Below, in pieces: positions 42,861 to 55,317 of a stretch of DNA of 64,000 nt. A program made the translations under genes and the position numbers. The stretch lies in NCBI RefSeq assembly GCF_026745355.1, contig NC_079206.1, positions 34,178,653 through 34,242,652 on the forward strand. Direction: 5' to 3'. A model generated the notes under the pieces. The model was given only the letters and a program-made list of their open reading frames with translations. It searched no databases and was not told where the DNA came from. How positions within the stretch are numbered: the first letter of the stretch is position 1; every line of letters starts with the position of its first letter. Origin of the DNA: Beta vulgaris subsp. vulgaris (taxonomy: Eukaryota; Streptophyta; Magnoliopsida; Caryophyllales; Amaranthaceae).

Positions 42861-44324
42861 TGAATGAAATAGAAGGGGAAAGGGAGAATAAAGATGGAAG
42901 AAAGGGGAGAAAGAGGATCAAAATGAGCTAAAAAGAGTCCATAAAGTACCTTTGAAACACACTTATCAAAGCTCCACAAATAGCCTTCAAGCCTTCCAAT
43001 ACCATAAACCAATAACTTGTGTGCAAGTCTTACTACATCAAAATAGATCAATGTCAGGCAAAAGAAAAAAGTGAAAAATTCAAGTGCGAAAGAATGACAA
43101 AAAACAAAAAAGCAAAAAATGCACAAAGCAAAAAAAAATGACAAAAATAAATAAATAGTCAAGCTAGTGGGCTTGCACACATGTTCACCCCTCATTCAAG
43201 TCCTTCAAATCCAAATCTATGATCCTCCATTCGTCAAATCAACTAAACCTTCATCTAAGCCTCAAGCCTTAAAACTTTCAACCTTTCATCAACCCTAACT
43301 CCTTCAAGATATGTCCAAGCCCGCTAGGCTGAAAACCCGAAAAGGCAGCCTAGGCAAAAGTTAGGGCACAAAAAAATAGATCCACAATTACGAATGATCC
43401 GATTCCGCAAGGATACGTAGGAATCCTCATCTCGAGGTCCGATCACTTGAACAAAATAAAATAAATCAAGTTCTAATGATTTGATTTTGCTAGAGTTCAG
43501 GAGCATAATCTCTTTCTAGATCCCGACATTAATTCGAGTCTGCACCTAGCCTCGTCAAAGCCTTTTCCACATGTTCATTTAAGTCACAAATTTAAACCTT
43601 TTTATTTTTCAATCCAAGCTCTCCTTGTCCCTGAATGACTCTCAGATAATTTCATGGTTTCTAGTGATATTTGACTTTGCCTATATCAACTTCCTAAAGA
43701 AGAATCCCCACCAATAACTTTCAACGATTCAACTATAGATTAACTACATTTCAATTAAGGCTCAAGCCTAATTCAAGGCAAGCTCACCCAAAGTGGGGGC
43801 GTCCTATAATTGTGGTGGTGCCTCCAAGTCAAATCAAACTCCTTAAAAGTTGTAATCCGCGGACCTCATTTGCGGACGCCGATTGTTCACTAAAAATGAT
43901 TTTCGAAAATCATTCTATTCGATCCTGATCATTCTGTCACTCTACATATTCACATCTTCTAGCCTTGCAAAACCATGAGCTTACATTGTTATCTCGAATA
44001 ATCCTGACCTTGCATGACGTGTCATCCCTTAGCTTTGCATAACCTTAATCCTTGCATTGCGTCTCATGCATCCTTAGAGAGTCTAAGCTTGCCTCTTTGC
44101 ATCATTATGTGCTTGTATGAGTTGTTTGCACCTATCTGCTAACATCTTTTTTTTTTGCAGGCAATCAGATTGCTTGTAGTTATTGTCCTGCATAATAAAT
44201 TTGTTTTGCAAAGACCGACATATATAGATCAGTTATAAACTGCAGAGCGTTTAGAATCGTTCTCCGTCCGACACCGTATACTTTGACTTTTAGTTTCCTG
44301 AACCTCAGTCAAAGTGGGGGCTTC
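42861..44324 (+). other. Untranslatable retroelement-like sequence ending in a polypurine tract
   Basis: No recognised domain in any frame. AAAGTGGGGGC occurs twice, near 43792 and at 44311-44321. The second copy precedes a TGTAGACAC LTR-like start, as in the 3' non-coding part of some large gypsy elements. An A-rich tract lies at 43060-43150. Confidence 0.4.
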
Positions 44325-45580
44325 TGTAGACACATAATCGTGTCGTCCAATTTAAGGATCCAATGATGAAACATACCACGGTATTAGTTGGCATGACCCA
44401 ATGGAAGAGCAATCTATAGAACCACTACACAATTGTGTTCGAAATGATATTCTAAATCCTAATTAATTATTCATGATAATTAATTGTATTTGAGCCCAAT
44501 TCTTTGAAAAATCCAATTAATTATAATTAATTTATTGTTTATAAATAAATATTTCCAAAATATATTTTTTACATAGTTAAAATCAGAATTTATCCCGTAA
44601 AATCAGATATCCCTAATTACAGAATAAAAGAAATCTTTTAAACGCATTTTAAAGCTGGCAAAGGCACGTCATGAGCTAGGATGGTGCGCCAGGGTCTTGC
44701 ACCTGATGCACGGTTGTGTGTCAAGCGAAGCACTGTCCAGTTGTGCTAGGTGCACTCATCTGCACCTAACATATGGATTTCTGACTTATTCAGAATCCTG
44801 CGTCAAGCGCAGGTCTCTGCTTGAGACGCGAAATTTCTTTCTTATCTTTTTCAAAACACGTGCCACGTGTACGCTTTTTACTAGGCATGTTGTAGCTGCG
44901 TGAGGTGCAGTTTTGTTCTGCCTATAAATATTCTTGATTTCCCGAATCAAACACGGCTTTTTCAGTTTTTTTTTTTACGAATACAAAAATCCTTACAAAT
45001 ACTTACAAATACACTTCGACTATGAAAACACTCAAACTGACAAATACTTTCAATACTTCAATCAGTCTTCTATTCTTGATCACACTGCGTTATTTGTTCC
45101 ACGATTGCTCCGCCTAAAGATCGTTGTACTCTTCAATCTAAATCGCATATGTATAATTCCCGATGATACTTAAATTCTTATTTTTTCTATATTGAGTTAT
45201 TAACAGTTTTCTTTCATGGTGTAGATCTTAAATATACAATCGCTCTACTATATATATTCTAACCTTTCTTCTATAATTTAGTTTATGTTCATATTATTCA
45301 TGCCTTTAATTTGTATATCATATAATGCTTGCCTGGTCATTATACGAATATTATATGATTGTCATGCATGATTTTTATCACCCCACATGTTATTTTTGTT
45401 AATAAAGACCTAAAGAACAATTCTAACATTAATCAGATTAATTTGGACAACCTGCTAGGTTCTGTGTAATATTGATTGCATAATAACATATCACTAAAAT
45501 TAATTTTTTTTAATGTGTTTCCTTAACTAACTTAGACTAAATATTTTAGGGTGTTGAAAACATTATATGATTGTTCTTTC
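44325..45580 (+). repeat. Probable gypsy LTR (3' LTR or solo)
   Basis: TGTAGACACATAATCG follows the tract AAAGTGGGGG by a few bases, as expected for a 3' LTR start. A TATAAATA box lies at 44923-44930, a plausible LTR promoter. The 3' end is uncertain; a TTCTTTCA end near 45579 is possible. No partner LTR was found in the window. Confidence 0.45.
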
Positions 45581-45584
45581 AATT

Positions 45585-45700
45585 TTTTCACCAGGTACCC
45601 CTGAGGTTTCTTAATATTCACCTGGTATCCTCGCATTTTCCAAAATTCACCAAGTACCCCTGCGGTTTTGAAAAATCATCAGACGTGATCCTACCGTCAT
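45585..45700. repeat. ~34-bp imperfect tandem phrase (CACCAGGTACCCCTGAGG)
   Basis: CACCAGGTACCCCTGAGGTTT, CACCTGGTATCCTCGCATTTT and CACCAAGTACCCCTGCGGTTT follow each other at about 34-40 bp. This may be the subterminal repeat of a DNA transposon; its partner end was not located. Confidence 0.5.
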
Positions 45701-46002
45701 CTTTCCATTAAATATGACTCTTAAAAAACTTAATTAACCCTAAATTCTAACCCCTAACCCTCCCACCACCCAATGGCATATCCAGGATTCCAACCCTATG
45801 GGTTCGGAGCCGGTAAAAAAAAAAGTACATTCATTCACTCAAAGTTCAATACATTAATCCAAATATCAAACTACAATAGCTAAGTAGAATGTTAATTCAT
45901 TACATTACATCAACAAAAAAATTACAAAAGCATCCTACGAGTTTTCATACTTTGAAAACATTTTAATACATCATCATCACTAATTTGAACAAAAAGATCC
46001 CT

Positions 46003-46413
46003 CTAAATAAATGTGAATAAGCTATCATTTAATAGTTGATCACCTATACTATTCCGCAACTTGTTCTTCACATAAGTCATTGAAGAGAAGACTCGTTCCA
46101 CACTTGCCGTTGCAAATAGAACAATTAATACTAGTTTTATGAGCAAGTAAACTAATTTATAAGAATTATGCTTTTTTGTTTCAACAAGCATCATATAAAG
46201 TTCATTAATATCCTTCACTCCTCCAAATCTTGCATCTTTCTTCATGTCATCATAAAAATATTCAAGTTCATGTCGGAGTGTTGTCATATCATTACATGGG
46301 AACTCTTTTGGATAAAACTCGGCAAGCCTAAGCAACTTTTGTGTATCAAATGCCTCAAATGAATTGATGGGATTCAAGCAAGATATACATATAAGCAATG
46401 CACATTCATTCAT
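46003..46413 (-). pseudogene. hAT transposase C-terminal dimerisation fragment
   Basis: The 136-codon minus-strand frame contains LRLAEFYPKEFPCNDMTTLRHELEYF-like sequence (split here at 20: LRLAEFYPKEFPCNDMTTLR), LYMMLVETKKHNSYKLVYLL and FATASVERVFSSMTYVKNKL. The last is the hAT C-terminal dimerisation signature found in plant zinc finger MYM-type 1-like transposases. The upstream part of the transposase (BED/TTF finger, RNase H-like core) is absent. A GC-richer block at 46740-46920 could be the element's former 5' end. Confidence 0.85.
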
Positions 46414-47100
46414 TCAACATTTAGTCAACATTCACAAATCACAATCTAAAGTCCAAAATCCACATTCATTTATTCAACATTCATTCATTCAACATTTAAA
46501 TCTGAAATTCATAAAACAACAAATTCATTCTATGAGTAATTGAGTATTAAGTAACACTAACAACTAACAAATAACAATTCCACTATCCATAATTCTTTAT
46601 TCATTCATTCAAGTATTCAACATTTAAATGATTAACAAAATTACATAACTACAATTACATATTTTAATCATCTAATGTCTAAAAGACTAAAATCTGAAAT
46701 AGTGAAATTCATATTTAAAATTGAAGAATTGGGCTTTACCTTTCAAACAGTTGAATTAGAATGATAGATGCGCTGATGCGGTCGCCACCTCACCGGAAAT
46801 GTCGCTGCCTCGCTGGTTCGCCGTCTCGGAGGGGAAGACGGAAGTAGACGGTGGTCGTGCGCCGTCGCTGGTCAGACGTCAGTTCTTCGTTGGCTCATTG
46901 CTAGGGAGTTAGGGTTTTTGCCTTTGGGGGAAAAAGGTTGGCTGTGTTCTGTTCAGTTGAGGGAGAAATGAGAATGTGGGGCTTAGTTAATGTTTAAATT
47001 TTAGATAAAAGAAAAGAGAAGGTTTAAAAAAAAGGGTGTTTGAGGTTTCGAACCTTAAACCTTTAAATCCCGCGTTTTATTAAATAAATTTAATATTCAT
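46414..47100 (-). other. Flank of the hAT fragment, with CATTCATTCA repeats and a GC-rich block
   Basis: From 46390 to 46640 the phrase CATTCATTCAACATT recurs several times. 46760-46900 is unusually GC-rich (GGTCGCCACCTCACCGG, GCCGTCGCTGGTCAGACG), unlike the surrounding AT-rich DNA. Read on the minus strand it lies upstream of the transposase and may be its first exon or leader. No protein domain was recognised. Confidence 0.4.
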
Positions 47101-48385
47101 ATATGTGGTTGAGGAATACCAATAAATTTAATCATTCATTTCCATATAGCAGAGTGCACTAATAGGCACTAATATCATGCATTGGAATTTAGATGTGAGA
47201 ACAAGAAAAAACAAATATTATACATTCAAACTATTAGTAGAACCACCTATGAAATTCTTAGAACACTGCAAATTAAACCTAAATTATACATATCATAACA
47301 AACTGTTCTTACTAATCATATACATGTGCAATCGTCGTAATGTTAAGTGACGTAGGAAAAATTACACTTGCATTTCGTATTTGCAAATTAATGATATTAA
47401 TCCATGATGTTGCACACATCTCCTTCCACAACTAGATTTTTATATTAGACAACGGGGTACATAACAAAAGAAATGTTAGTAATGAATTCAAATGTAATAA
47501 TCAAATTTAGGAAATACATAAGAAATTAAATTTTACATATCCGAATAGTTGTATGATGTCTTGAGTTCTCTCCTAGGACGGATCCGGTGATTGTAGCCTC
47601 CACCTCCATGTCACACCACATGAGCATAATACCATTGGTCAATCCAACACCCCTCATACAAGTAGTGGTGTTAAAACAGATTCTCAAACAGGTTCTGGGT
47701 ATACCCAGGGTGAACCAGGTCAGACCCGGATAGGTTAGGATTCTGTTAGTGAATGTTCCAGATCATGATTGGTCAGGTTTTGTTCAACTAGGTCGATCAC
47801 ATTTGAATCATGGGATTGTCAGGTGTTGAACATGTCTGAACATTCCATTTACAAGTCGATCCATTATCGGTCTTGATCGCTTTTGGACAATTTTTAACCA
47901 GGTTTGTGCAAGTTGTATTCGGTTTTCATTTACGCTTGGGTTGAGTCAATTGTACTCGGGCTGAATCACTAATGACCTTAGTTCGATCATTGTGAAGCAT
48001 CGGGTCCATTCGCTATTGAACGTTAATTCAACTTCGGTCGACTCCTTGTCGAGTCATTTTGATTTTGTTATGGATTTTGTAAACGAATCATATTATTAAG
48101 TATTCGATAAATATATGGATGATAACAAAAAACTAATAAAAACATTATATTATTTACCGTGATATTTAGTGTATTCTCTTAGTCAACTCTTATTTCGACT
48201 AATCAATTGTGTAAAACCACTCTAACGAGTGAAGGAATAGAACGACTCTTCATATGTTCTAATATTATATATAATAACCAACAACAATAATAATGAGTAG
48301 ATGATCAATTCCAAGGTTTATATAAATGATTTATTATTATAAGCATTATAATTGATATATAAGTTTGTAAATAGCTATGATGATA
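47101..48385. other. AT-rich spacer, nothing recognised
   Basis: No coding frame, RNA gene or transposon ends recognised. The part at 47560-48060 is less AT-rich than the rest but has no domain in any frame. Confidence 0.6.
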
Positions 48386-48390
48386 ATGAG

Positions 48391-48409
48391 AATAATAATA
48401 ATAATAGTA

Positions 48410-48477
<68 letters not shown>
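48391..48477 (+). repeat. (AAT)n microsatellite
   Basis: About 28 consecutive AAT units with two TAG interruptions. It ends directly at the TGTAACACC start of the LTR at 48478. Confidence 0.95.
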
Positions 48478-50982
48478 TGTAACACCCCGATAATTCTCTT
48501 TTTCTAGAAAATACTTTTATAATAAACCTTAGAGAATTACCCAGGCATTATCGCCCGTGTGATAACGTTTCGGCTTACTCAGAATTTTGCAGCGGAAAAC
48601 AACTTACTAAAAACAACTTTATTAAAACTTATGAAACCAATAACAATGTTTGAAACTAAAACACACCAACTTAAAACTAATGTCTGAAAACATAAGTTCC
48701 TACGAAAACAACTTAAATGATACTAGTAATACAAGAGTCTCTCCATTCCAGATTCCCAATGAGATGCATTTGCGAACCTGTAATGTCAATGCTGTCTTGA
48801 CTCTGCTCCCCCGAAGGATCACCACAGGATCAATAGGCAAAGCCATGATCACACACACAACAAGCACGTAATCAACAAAGCTGAGTACCACATATCAGAC
48901 ATAAATAATCCTAAACATGATACTACAAAATAACATGCAGGAATAAAAAAATAACATAAGTATATAATAATCTGCAGACAACTTTTACTGAACTAAACTT
49001 AAACCAACTTGTATCACTTAAATGGAATAATTATTGGGACGAGTTGTCTTGCTACTAAATAGATGAAATGCGGGGCACACTCCGCATTTCAGAGTGACCT
49101 GCGATATCGAGGAACCTTTAAATAAAGAGGGATGGTGATCAATCCATTCCTAGAAAAGTGGCACGCTCACCATAACCCAACCCTTATGTCCAACTCCAGA
49201 CGTGCACCAGTCTAAAGTCTATAACCTATTCTCGTTTCACTTTACGTTGAATATATTTTATTACTTGTGTTGACACAACAAACACGCAACACATAACTAA
49301 AATCAAACAATCATAACAGAATCTCTTTTTATCTTCAGATTATTAAATGTTCACAACTTATCAATCAAGACTCCTTTAACTTCCTTTTTAACCTTTACCA
49401 ACTTACTTGTTGAACCTAGTCAACAATAAACTTTACCTTTATATAGGTATAACTTGTCACTTACCAAATAAGATCCACGGTCCTTATAAGATAATAACAA
49501 TACTCAAGAATCCATGTAAAGCATGATTCACTCTACTTATATTAATTCACTCACGAATTAATAAATAAACTTGACTTATCCTGCTTGCATCAATCTTCCA
49601 TACAAACATTTATAATCATAAACACTTCTAGTTTACATGTAGCACACAGGCAAATAACATGTAAAACAATTCCAGTAATCATATATATGAACAAATAGAG
49701 TCCTATACATGATACTAATAAATAAATACTCTTAGAGCATGCTTCTAAATCACATAGCACGTAGACGATGTACGTACCTTGTATAAACAAATCGGTAGGC
49801 CACTTTTACTCGCTAAAAGTCTCCTACTACGAAATCTCCGCCTAGAAAATAAAGTAATGAAAATGTATATCTCAAACTAAAATTACAACAACTTTAAAAC
49901 GATCAAAACCCCCTTAAACGTGTTTTAAAATCGTTTTTACGTACCAAACTTTCGTTATTTTTAATCCCTAGTATAGTACAACTATTTTAGTGATTAAAAA
50001 TCATTTAAAACTCTTAAAATACTTATTTTCTGAAATTATAGCATTTATAAATTTAATAAATCTTCTGAAAATATATTCAATACATATAAAATTATGTACT
50101 AAAAATCTCATGATTTATACTTTAATATATAGTTTCTAGTGTTAAAAACCCTAAAAACTATAAATTTCATGATAAAAACTAAAATAAACTTAACATATTA
50201 AATCTGAAATTTGTTATGATAATAAACATAATAACCGAAATATATATATGCATATAAAACAATAATTTAAATCATAAACATGCTAATTATTAATAAAATA
50301 ACATAAAACTAGTACTTTAATGGAATCTTAGAGAGGAAGAGAGGAAAAACAACCACAACAATGATGAAGGAAGGGCGCCGGACAGCAGTGGCAGCGAAGA
50401 AGGGACCGGCGCAGCAATACTTCGGCTTTGAAAGATTTGTGACGTTTCTTGTTCAACAAGAAACGTTACTTGAAGAAGAAGAAACAAACTTTTGAGGAAA
50501 ACTGAAAAAACGACGCACAAGGAGGAGAGAGAGTGAATGCCGAGTGAGAGAGAGGAATCACGTGAGAAGGGGAGAAAATAAAGTGTGAGGGTAAAATAAT
50601 TGGGTTTTTAGGATATTTATATAAAGGCTTGTACTTGTGGCTTAGGAAAAGAGATTTTAATTAAGAAACTTGATGACTAATAAGATGGGCTATCTAAAAC
50701 TTTAGTCATCAAATTACTCTTTCCCTTTTTATCACTTTTGGGCTTTCGATTCCATTAACTACCTTTTCAATATACTTTTAGTATTTAAAACTCTTATTAA
50801 AACATGCTTAATTAAAATAATTCTAATTTTATTAAGCTATGAAAAATAATTTCATTTGACTTTTAAAATTGTCAACCCTTTTTAAATAGTCAAATCATTT
50901 TCCAAACTCATTTGGATTTAAATATAACTATATAAATACTTAAATATATTTATAAAATTCTTTAAAATTGTGGGGGATTACA
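48478..50982 (-). repeat. 3' LTR (2.5 kb) of a minus-strand gypsy element
   Basis: In plus orientation it starts TGTAACACCCCG and ends GGGGGATTACA, with TG/CA ends on both strands. Directly beyond it, on the minus strand, is the purine tract TTAAGGGGGGTAGAC, so the element reads right to left and this is its 3' LTR. The first ~540 bp match 62677-63218. The last ~160 bp plus internal sequence are repeated at 56768-57015. Open frames within it (for example 48650-48871) match nothing and recur in the partner LTR. Confidence 0.83.
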
Positions 50983-51070
50983 GTCTACCCCCCTTAAAAG
51001 AAGTTTCGTCCCGAAACTTGACGCAAAATCCTCGTACTTTCAAAAGTTGAAATTACCATTTCGAAAGTTT
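50821..51070 (-). repeat. 250-bp duplicated segment, left copy
   Basis: It contains the LTR end, polypurine tract and first ~85 bp of the minus-strand element. It matches 56768-57015 with a few substitutions and one small indel. It ends exactly where the tandem LTR array starts. Confidence 0.9.
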
Positions 51071-54000
51071 TGATGATGGCAATGCAGCTCCATTATTGCT
51101 CATTAACAAAGCTCGTGCACTCATTGCAATGGTTAGTGAAGCTATGTTTGAGTACAAGTCTATATCCATGAACTGTTCGAAGGAGTTAGATACTATTATT
51201 AGTATGGTTTCTAATTAAGTCAAATGTGTTATTCCTTTGATTCATTTACTTAGCTTAAATCTTGTGTTAGGTTTGTTTTGAGTTGTAATTTCAATTCTCT
51301 AAACTTGTATTACTAAGTGTCATTGAGTTGTAATGAACTTAGCTTCGTACAAGGAGTTTTTAGTGTCCTTAGAACTGTGCCATTCACTGTGCCATTGCAA
51401 GTGCCAGCGAACGCGTACAAGTCTTAGTTTTTAATTGTGTAAGTGTAAATCATGTGCGAGTCATGTGGAGATTATGGCCATTGCAAGGCTGAAGTTGTTT
51501 GAGAAAGTGGTGCATGGAAATAGAAGTTATGTGGTGGATATTCAAATCCATGATCAGCCACCAAAGAACGTGGGTGTTGGTTCCACAATTCAAGGGTGAC
51601 TTGCTGAAGGTGTGCGCCATTCCTCAACGCCACTTCTTTTGTCCAAAGAAGTTGTCAAGCCATGTTGTCCATGATGAACACTTAGTGGATTAATTTAATT
51701 TTATTTCTTTTATTTTATTTTCAGAAAATCAGAAAATTAGGACATGAATTCTTGTATAAATGTTTACGGAATTATCAATGAAAATCAATCAAGATTTTAT
51801 GCCTAACAACCGAGTTTATCTCAACTTTCGAATTATTCTTTTTTCTTTGATTTGGAAACTTAGAGTGATTTATCCTTTGCTTAATTAGTCCTAGCTAGAC
51901 TAATTTGTAATCTTAGGGAACTTTATTTAACTAAGGTGGTGTGACTGTATCCTTAGAAGATTAAAGATAGCTAATTTATCCACGAATCATCATTAAGGCA
52001 CAGTGCCATCCTCTGTACAAACCAATATCATTTTATATTTGATTTGTTATCCATAAATTTGAACTTGTAAACTTCGAGTGTTACTCCAAGTGTACAACAT
52101 CTGATGATGGCAATGCAGCTCCATTATTGCTCATTAACAAAGCTCATGCACTCATTGGAATGGTTAGTGAAGCTATGTTTGAGTACAAGTCTATGTCCAT
52201 GAACTGTTCGAAGGAGTTAGATACTATTGTTAGTATGGTTTCGAATTAAGTCGAATGTGTTATTCCTTTGATTCATTTACTTAGCTTAAATCTTGTGTTA
52301 GGTTTGTTTTGAGTTGTAATTTCAATTACCTAAACTTGTATTACTAAGTGTCATTGAGTTGTAATGAACTTAGTTTCGTACAAGGAGTTTTTAGTGTCCT
52401 TAGAACTGTGCCATTAACTGTGCCATTGCAAGTGCAAGCGAACACGTACAAGTCTTAGTGTTTAATTGTGTAAGTGTAAATCATGTGCGAGTCATGTGGA
52501 GATTATGGCCATTGCAAGGCTGAGATTGTTTGAGAAAGTGGTGCATGGAAATAGGAGTTATGTGGTGGATATTCAAATCCATGATCAGCCACCAAAGAAC
52601 GTGGGAGTTGGTTCCACAATTCAAGGGTGACTCGCTGAAGGTGTGCGCCATTCCTCAACGCCACTTCCTTTGTCCAAAGAAGTTGTCAAGCCATGTTGTC
52701 CATGATGAACACTTAGTGGATTAATTTGTTTTTATTTTCTTTTATTTTATTTTCTAGAAAATCAGAAAATTAGGACATGAATTCTTGTATAAATGTTTAC
52801 GAAATTATCAATGAAAATCAATCAAGATTTTATGCCTAACAACCGAGTTTATCTCAACTTTTGAATTATTCTTTTTTCTTTGATTTGGAAACTTAGAGTG
52901 ATTTATCCTTTGCTTAATTAGTCCTAGCTAGACTAATTTCTGATCTTAGGGAACTTTAATTAACTAAGGTTGGGTGAATGTATCCTTAGAAGATTAAAGA
53001 TAACTAATTTATCCACGAATCATCATTAAGACACAGTGCCATCCTCTGTACAAACCAGTATCATTTTATATTTGATTTGTTATCCACAAATTTGAACTTG
53101 CATACTTCGAGTGTTACTCCAAGTCTACAACATCTGATGATGGCAATGCAGTTCCATTATTGCTCATTAACAAAGCTCATGCACTCATTGGAATGGTTAG
53201 TGAAGCTATGTTTGAGTACAAGTCTATGTCCATGAACTGTTCGAAGGAGTTAGATACTATTGTTAGTATGGTTTCTAATTACGTCGAATGTGTTATTCCT
53301 TTGATTCCATTACTAAGCTTAAATCTTGTGTTAGGTTTGTTTTAAGTTATAATTTCAATTCCCTAAACTTGTATTACTAAGTGTCATTGAGTTGTAATGA
53401 ACTTAGTTTCGTACAAGGAGTTTTTAGTGTCCTTAGAAATGTGCCATTCACTGTGCCATTGCAAGTGCAAGCGAACGCGTACAAGTCTTAGTGTTTAATT
53501 GTGTAAGTGTAAATCATGTGCGAGTCATGTGGAGATTATGCCCATTGCAAGGCTGAGGTTGTTTGAGAAAGTGGTGCATGGAAATAGGAGTTATGTGGTG
53601 GATATTCAAATCCATGATCAGCCACCAAAGAACGTGGGAGTTGGTTCCACAATTCAAGGGTGACTTGCTGAAGGTGTCGCCATTCCTCAACCCACTTCCT
53701 TTGTCCAAAGAAGTTGTCAAGCCATGTTGTCCATGATGAACACTTAGTGGATTAATTTGTTTTTATTTTATTTTATTTTATTTTCTAGAAAATCAGAAAA
53801 TTAGGACATGAATTCTTGTATAAATGTTTACGGAATTATCAATGAAAATCAATCAAGATTTTATGCCTAAAAACCGAGTTTATCTCAACTTTCGAATTAT
53901 TCTTGTTTCTTGGATTTGGAAACTTAGAGTGATTTATCCTTTGCTTAATTAGTCCTAGCTAGACTAATTTCTGATCTTAGGGAACTTTTATTAACTAAGG

Positions 54001-55199
54001 TGGTGTGACTGTATCCTTAGAAGATTAAAGATAGCTAATTTATCCACGAATCATCATTAAGGCACAGTGCCATCCTCTGTACAAACCAGTATCATTTTAT
54101 ATTTGATTTGTTATCCACAAATTTGAACTTGTAAACTTCGAGTGTTACTCCAAGTCTACAAAATCTGATGATGGCAATGCAGCTCCATTATTGCTCATTA
54201 ACAAAGCTCAAGCACTCATTGTAATGGTTAGTGAAGCTATGTTTGAGTACAAGTCTATGTCCATGAACTGTTCGAAGGAGTTAGATACTATTGTTAGTAT
54301 GGTTTCTAATTAAGTCGAATGTGTTATTCCTTTGATTCATTTAGTTAGCTTAAATCTTGTGTTAGGTTTGTTTTGAGTTGTAATTTCAATTCCCTAAACT
54401 TGTATTACTAAGTGTCATTGAGTTGTAATAAACTTAGTTTCGTACAAGGAGTTTTTAGTGTCCTTAGAACCATGCCATTCACTGTGCCATTGCAAGTGCA
54501 AGCGAACGCGTATAAGTCTTAGTGTTTAATTGTGTAAGTGTAAATCATGTGCGAGTCATGTGGAGATTATGGCCATTGCAAGGCTGAGGTTGTTGGAGAA
54601 AGTGGTGCATGGAAATAGAAGTTATGTGGTGGATATTCAAATCCATGATCAGCCACCAAAGAACGTGAAAGTTGGTTCCACAATTCAAGGGTGACTTGCT
54701 GAAGGTGTGCGCCATTCCTCAACGCCACTTCCTTTGTCCAAAGAGGTTGTCAAGCCCTGTTGTTCATGATGAACACTTAGTGGATTAATTTGTTTTTATT
54801 TTATTTTATTTTATTTTCTAGAAAATCAGAAAATTAGGACATGAATTCTTGTATAAATGTTTACGGAATTATCAATGAAAATCAATCAAGATTTTATGCC
54901 TAAAAACCGAGTTTATCTCAACTTTCGAATTATTCTTGTTTCTTGGATTTGGAAACTTAGAGTGATTTATCCTTTGCTTAATTAGTCCTAGCTAGACTAA
55001 TTTGTGATCTTAGGGAACTTTAATTAAGTAAGGTGGTGTGACTGTATCCTTAGAAGATTAAAGATAGCTAATTTATCCACGAAGCATCATTAAGGCACAG
55101 TGCCATCTTCTGTGCAAACCAGTATCATTTTATGTTTGATTTATTATCCGCAAATTTGAACTTGTAAACTTCGAGTGTTACTCCAAGTCTACAACATCT
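51071..55199 (+). repeat. Four tandem ~1,032-bp LTR units
   Basis: Units start with TGATGATGGCAATGCAG at 51071, 52102, 53135 and 54166 and end with ACAACATC (or AAAATC) at the next start, so lengths are 1031, 1033, 1031 and 1034 bp. They look nearly identical. The last unit is followed within one base by the PBS TGGTATCAGAGCTGG (55200-55214), which identifies the unit as the LTR of a plus-strand gypsy element. Each unit has TGTATAAATG, a TATA-like box (first near 51755). Open frames of ~64 codons recur in each unit and are not genes. Confidence 0.92.
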
Positions 55200-55214
55200 T
55201 GGTATCAGAGCTGG
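55200..55214 (+). other. Primer-binding site (initiator tRNA-Met) after the LTR array
   Basis: TGGTATCAGAGCTGG directly follows the last tandem unit. It fixes the orientation and the right boundary of the LTR unit. Confidence 0.88.
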
Positions 55215-55317
55215 AGGTTGAAGAAGATACCTTTAACCAATCCTCAAACCCCAACCACGTACCCCCAAAGACAATCTACAACCCACCCCCAAAACCGTAC
55301 ATCAAAAACTGTTAATT

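Noticed and set aside
42601..43195. Frames at 42601-42855 (+) and 42818-43195 (-)
   Set aside because: No recognised domain; both lie in retroelement-like non-coding sequence with A-rich tracts.
51499..54800. Repeated ~64-codon frames in each 1,032-bp unit
   Set aside because: They are inside LTR units, are broken in copies 3 and 4, and have no recognised domain.
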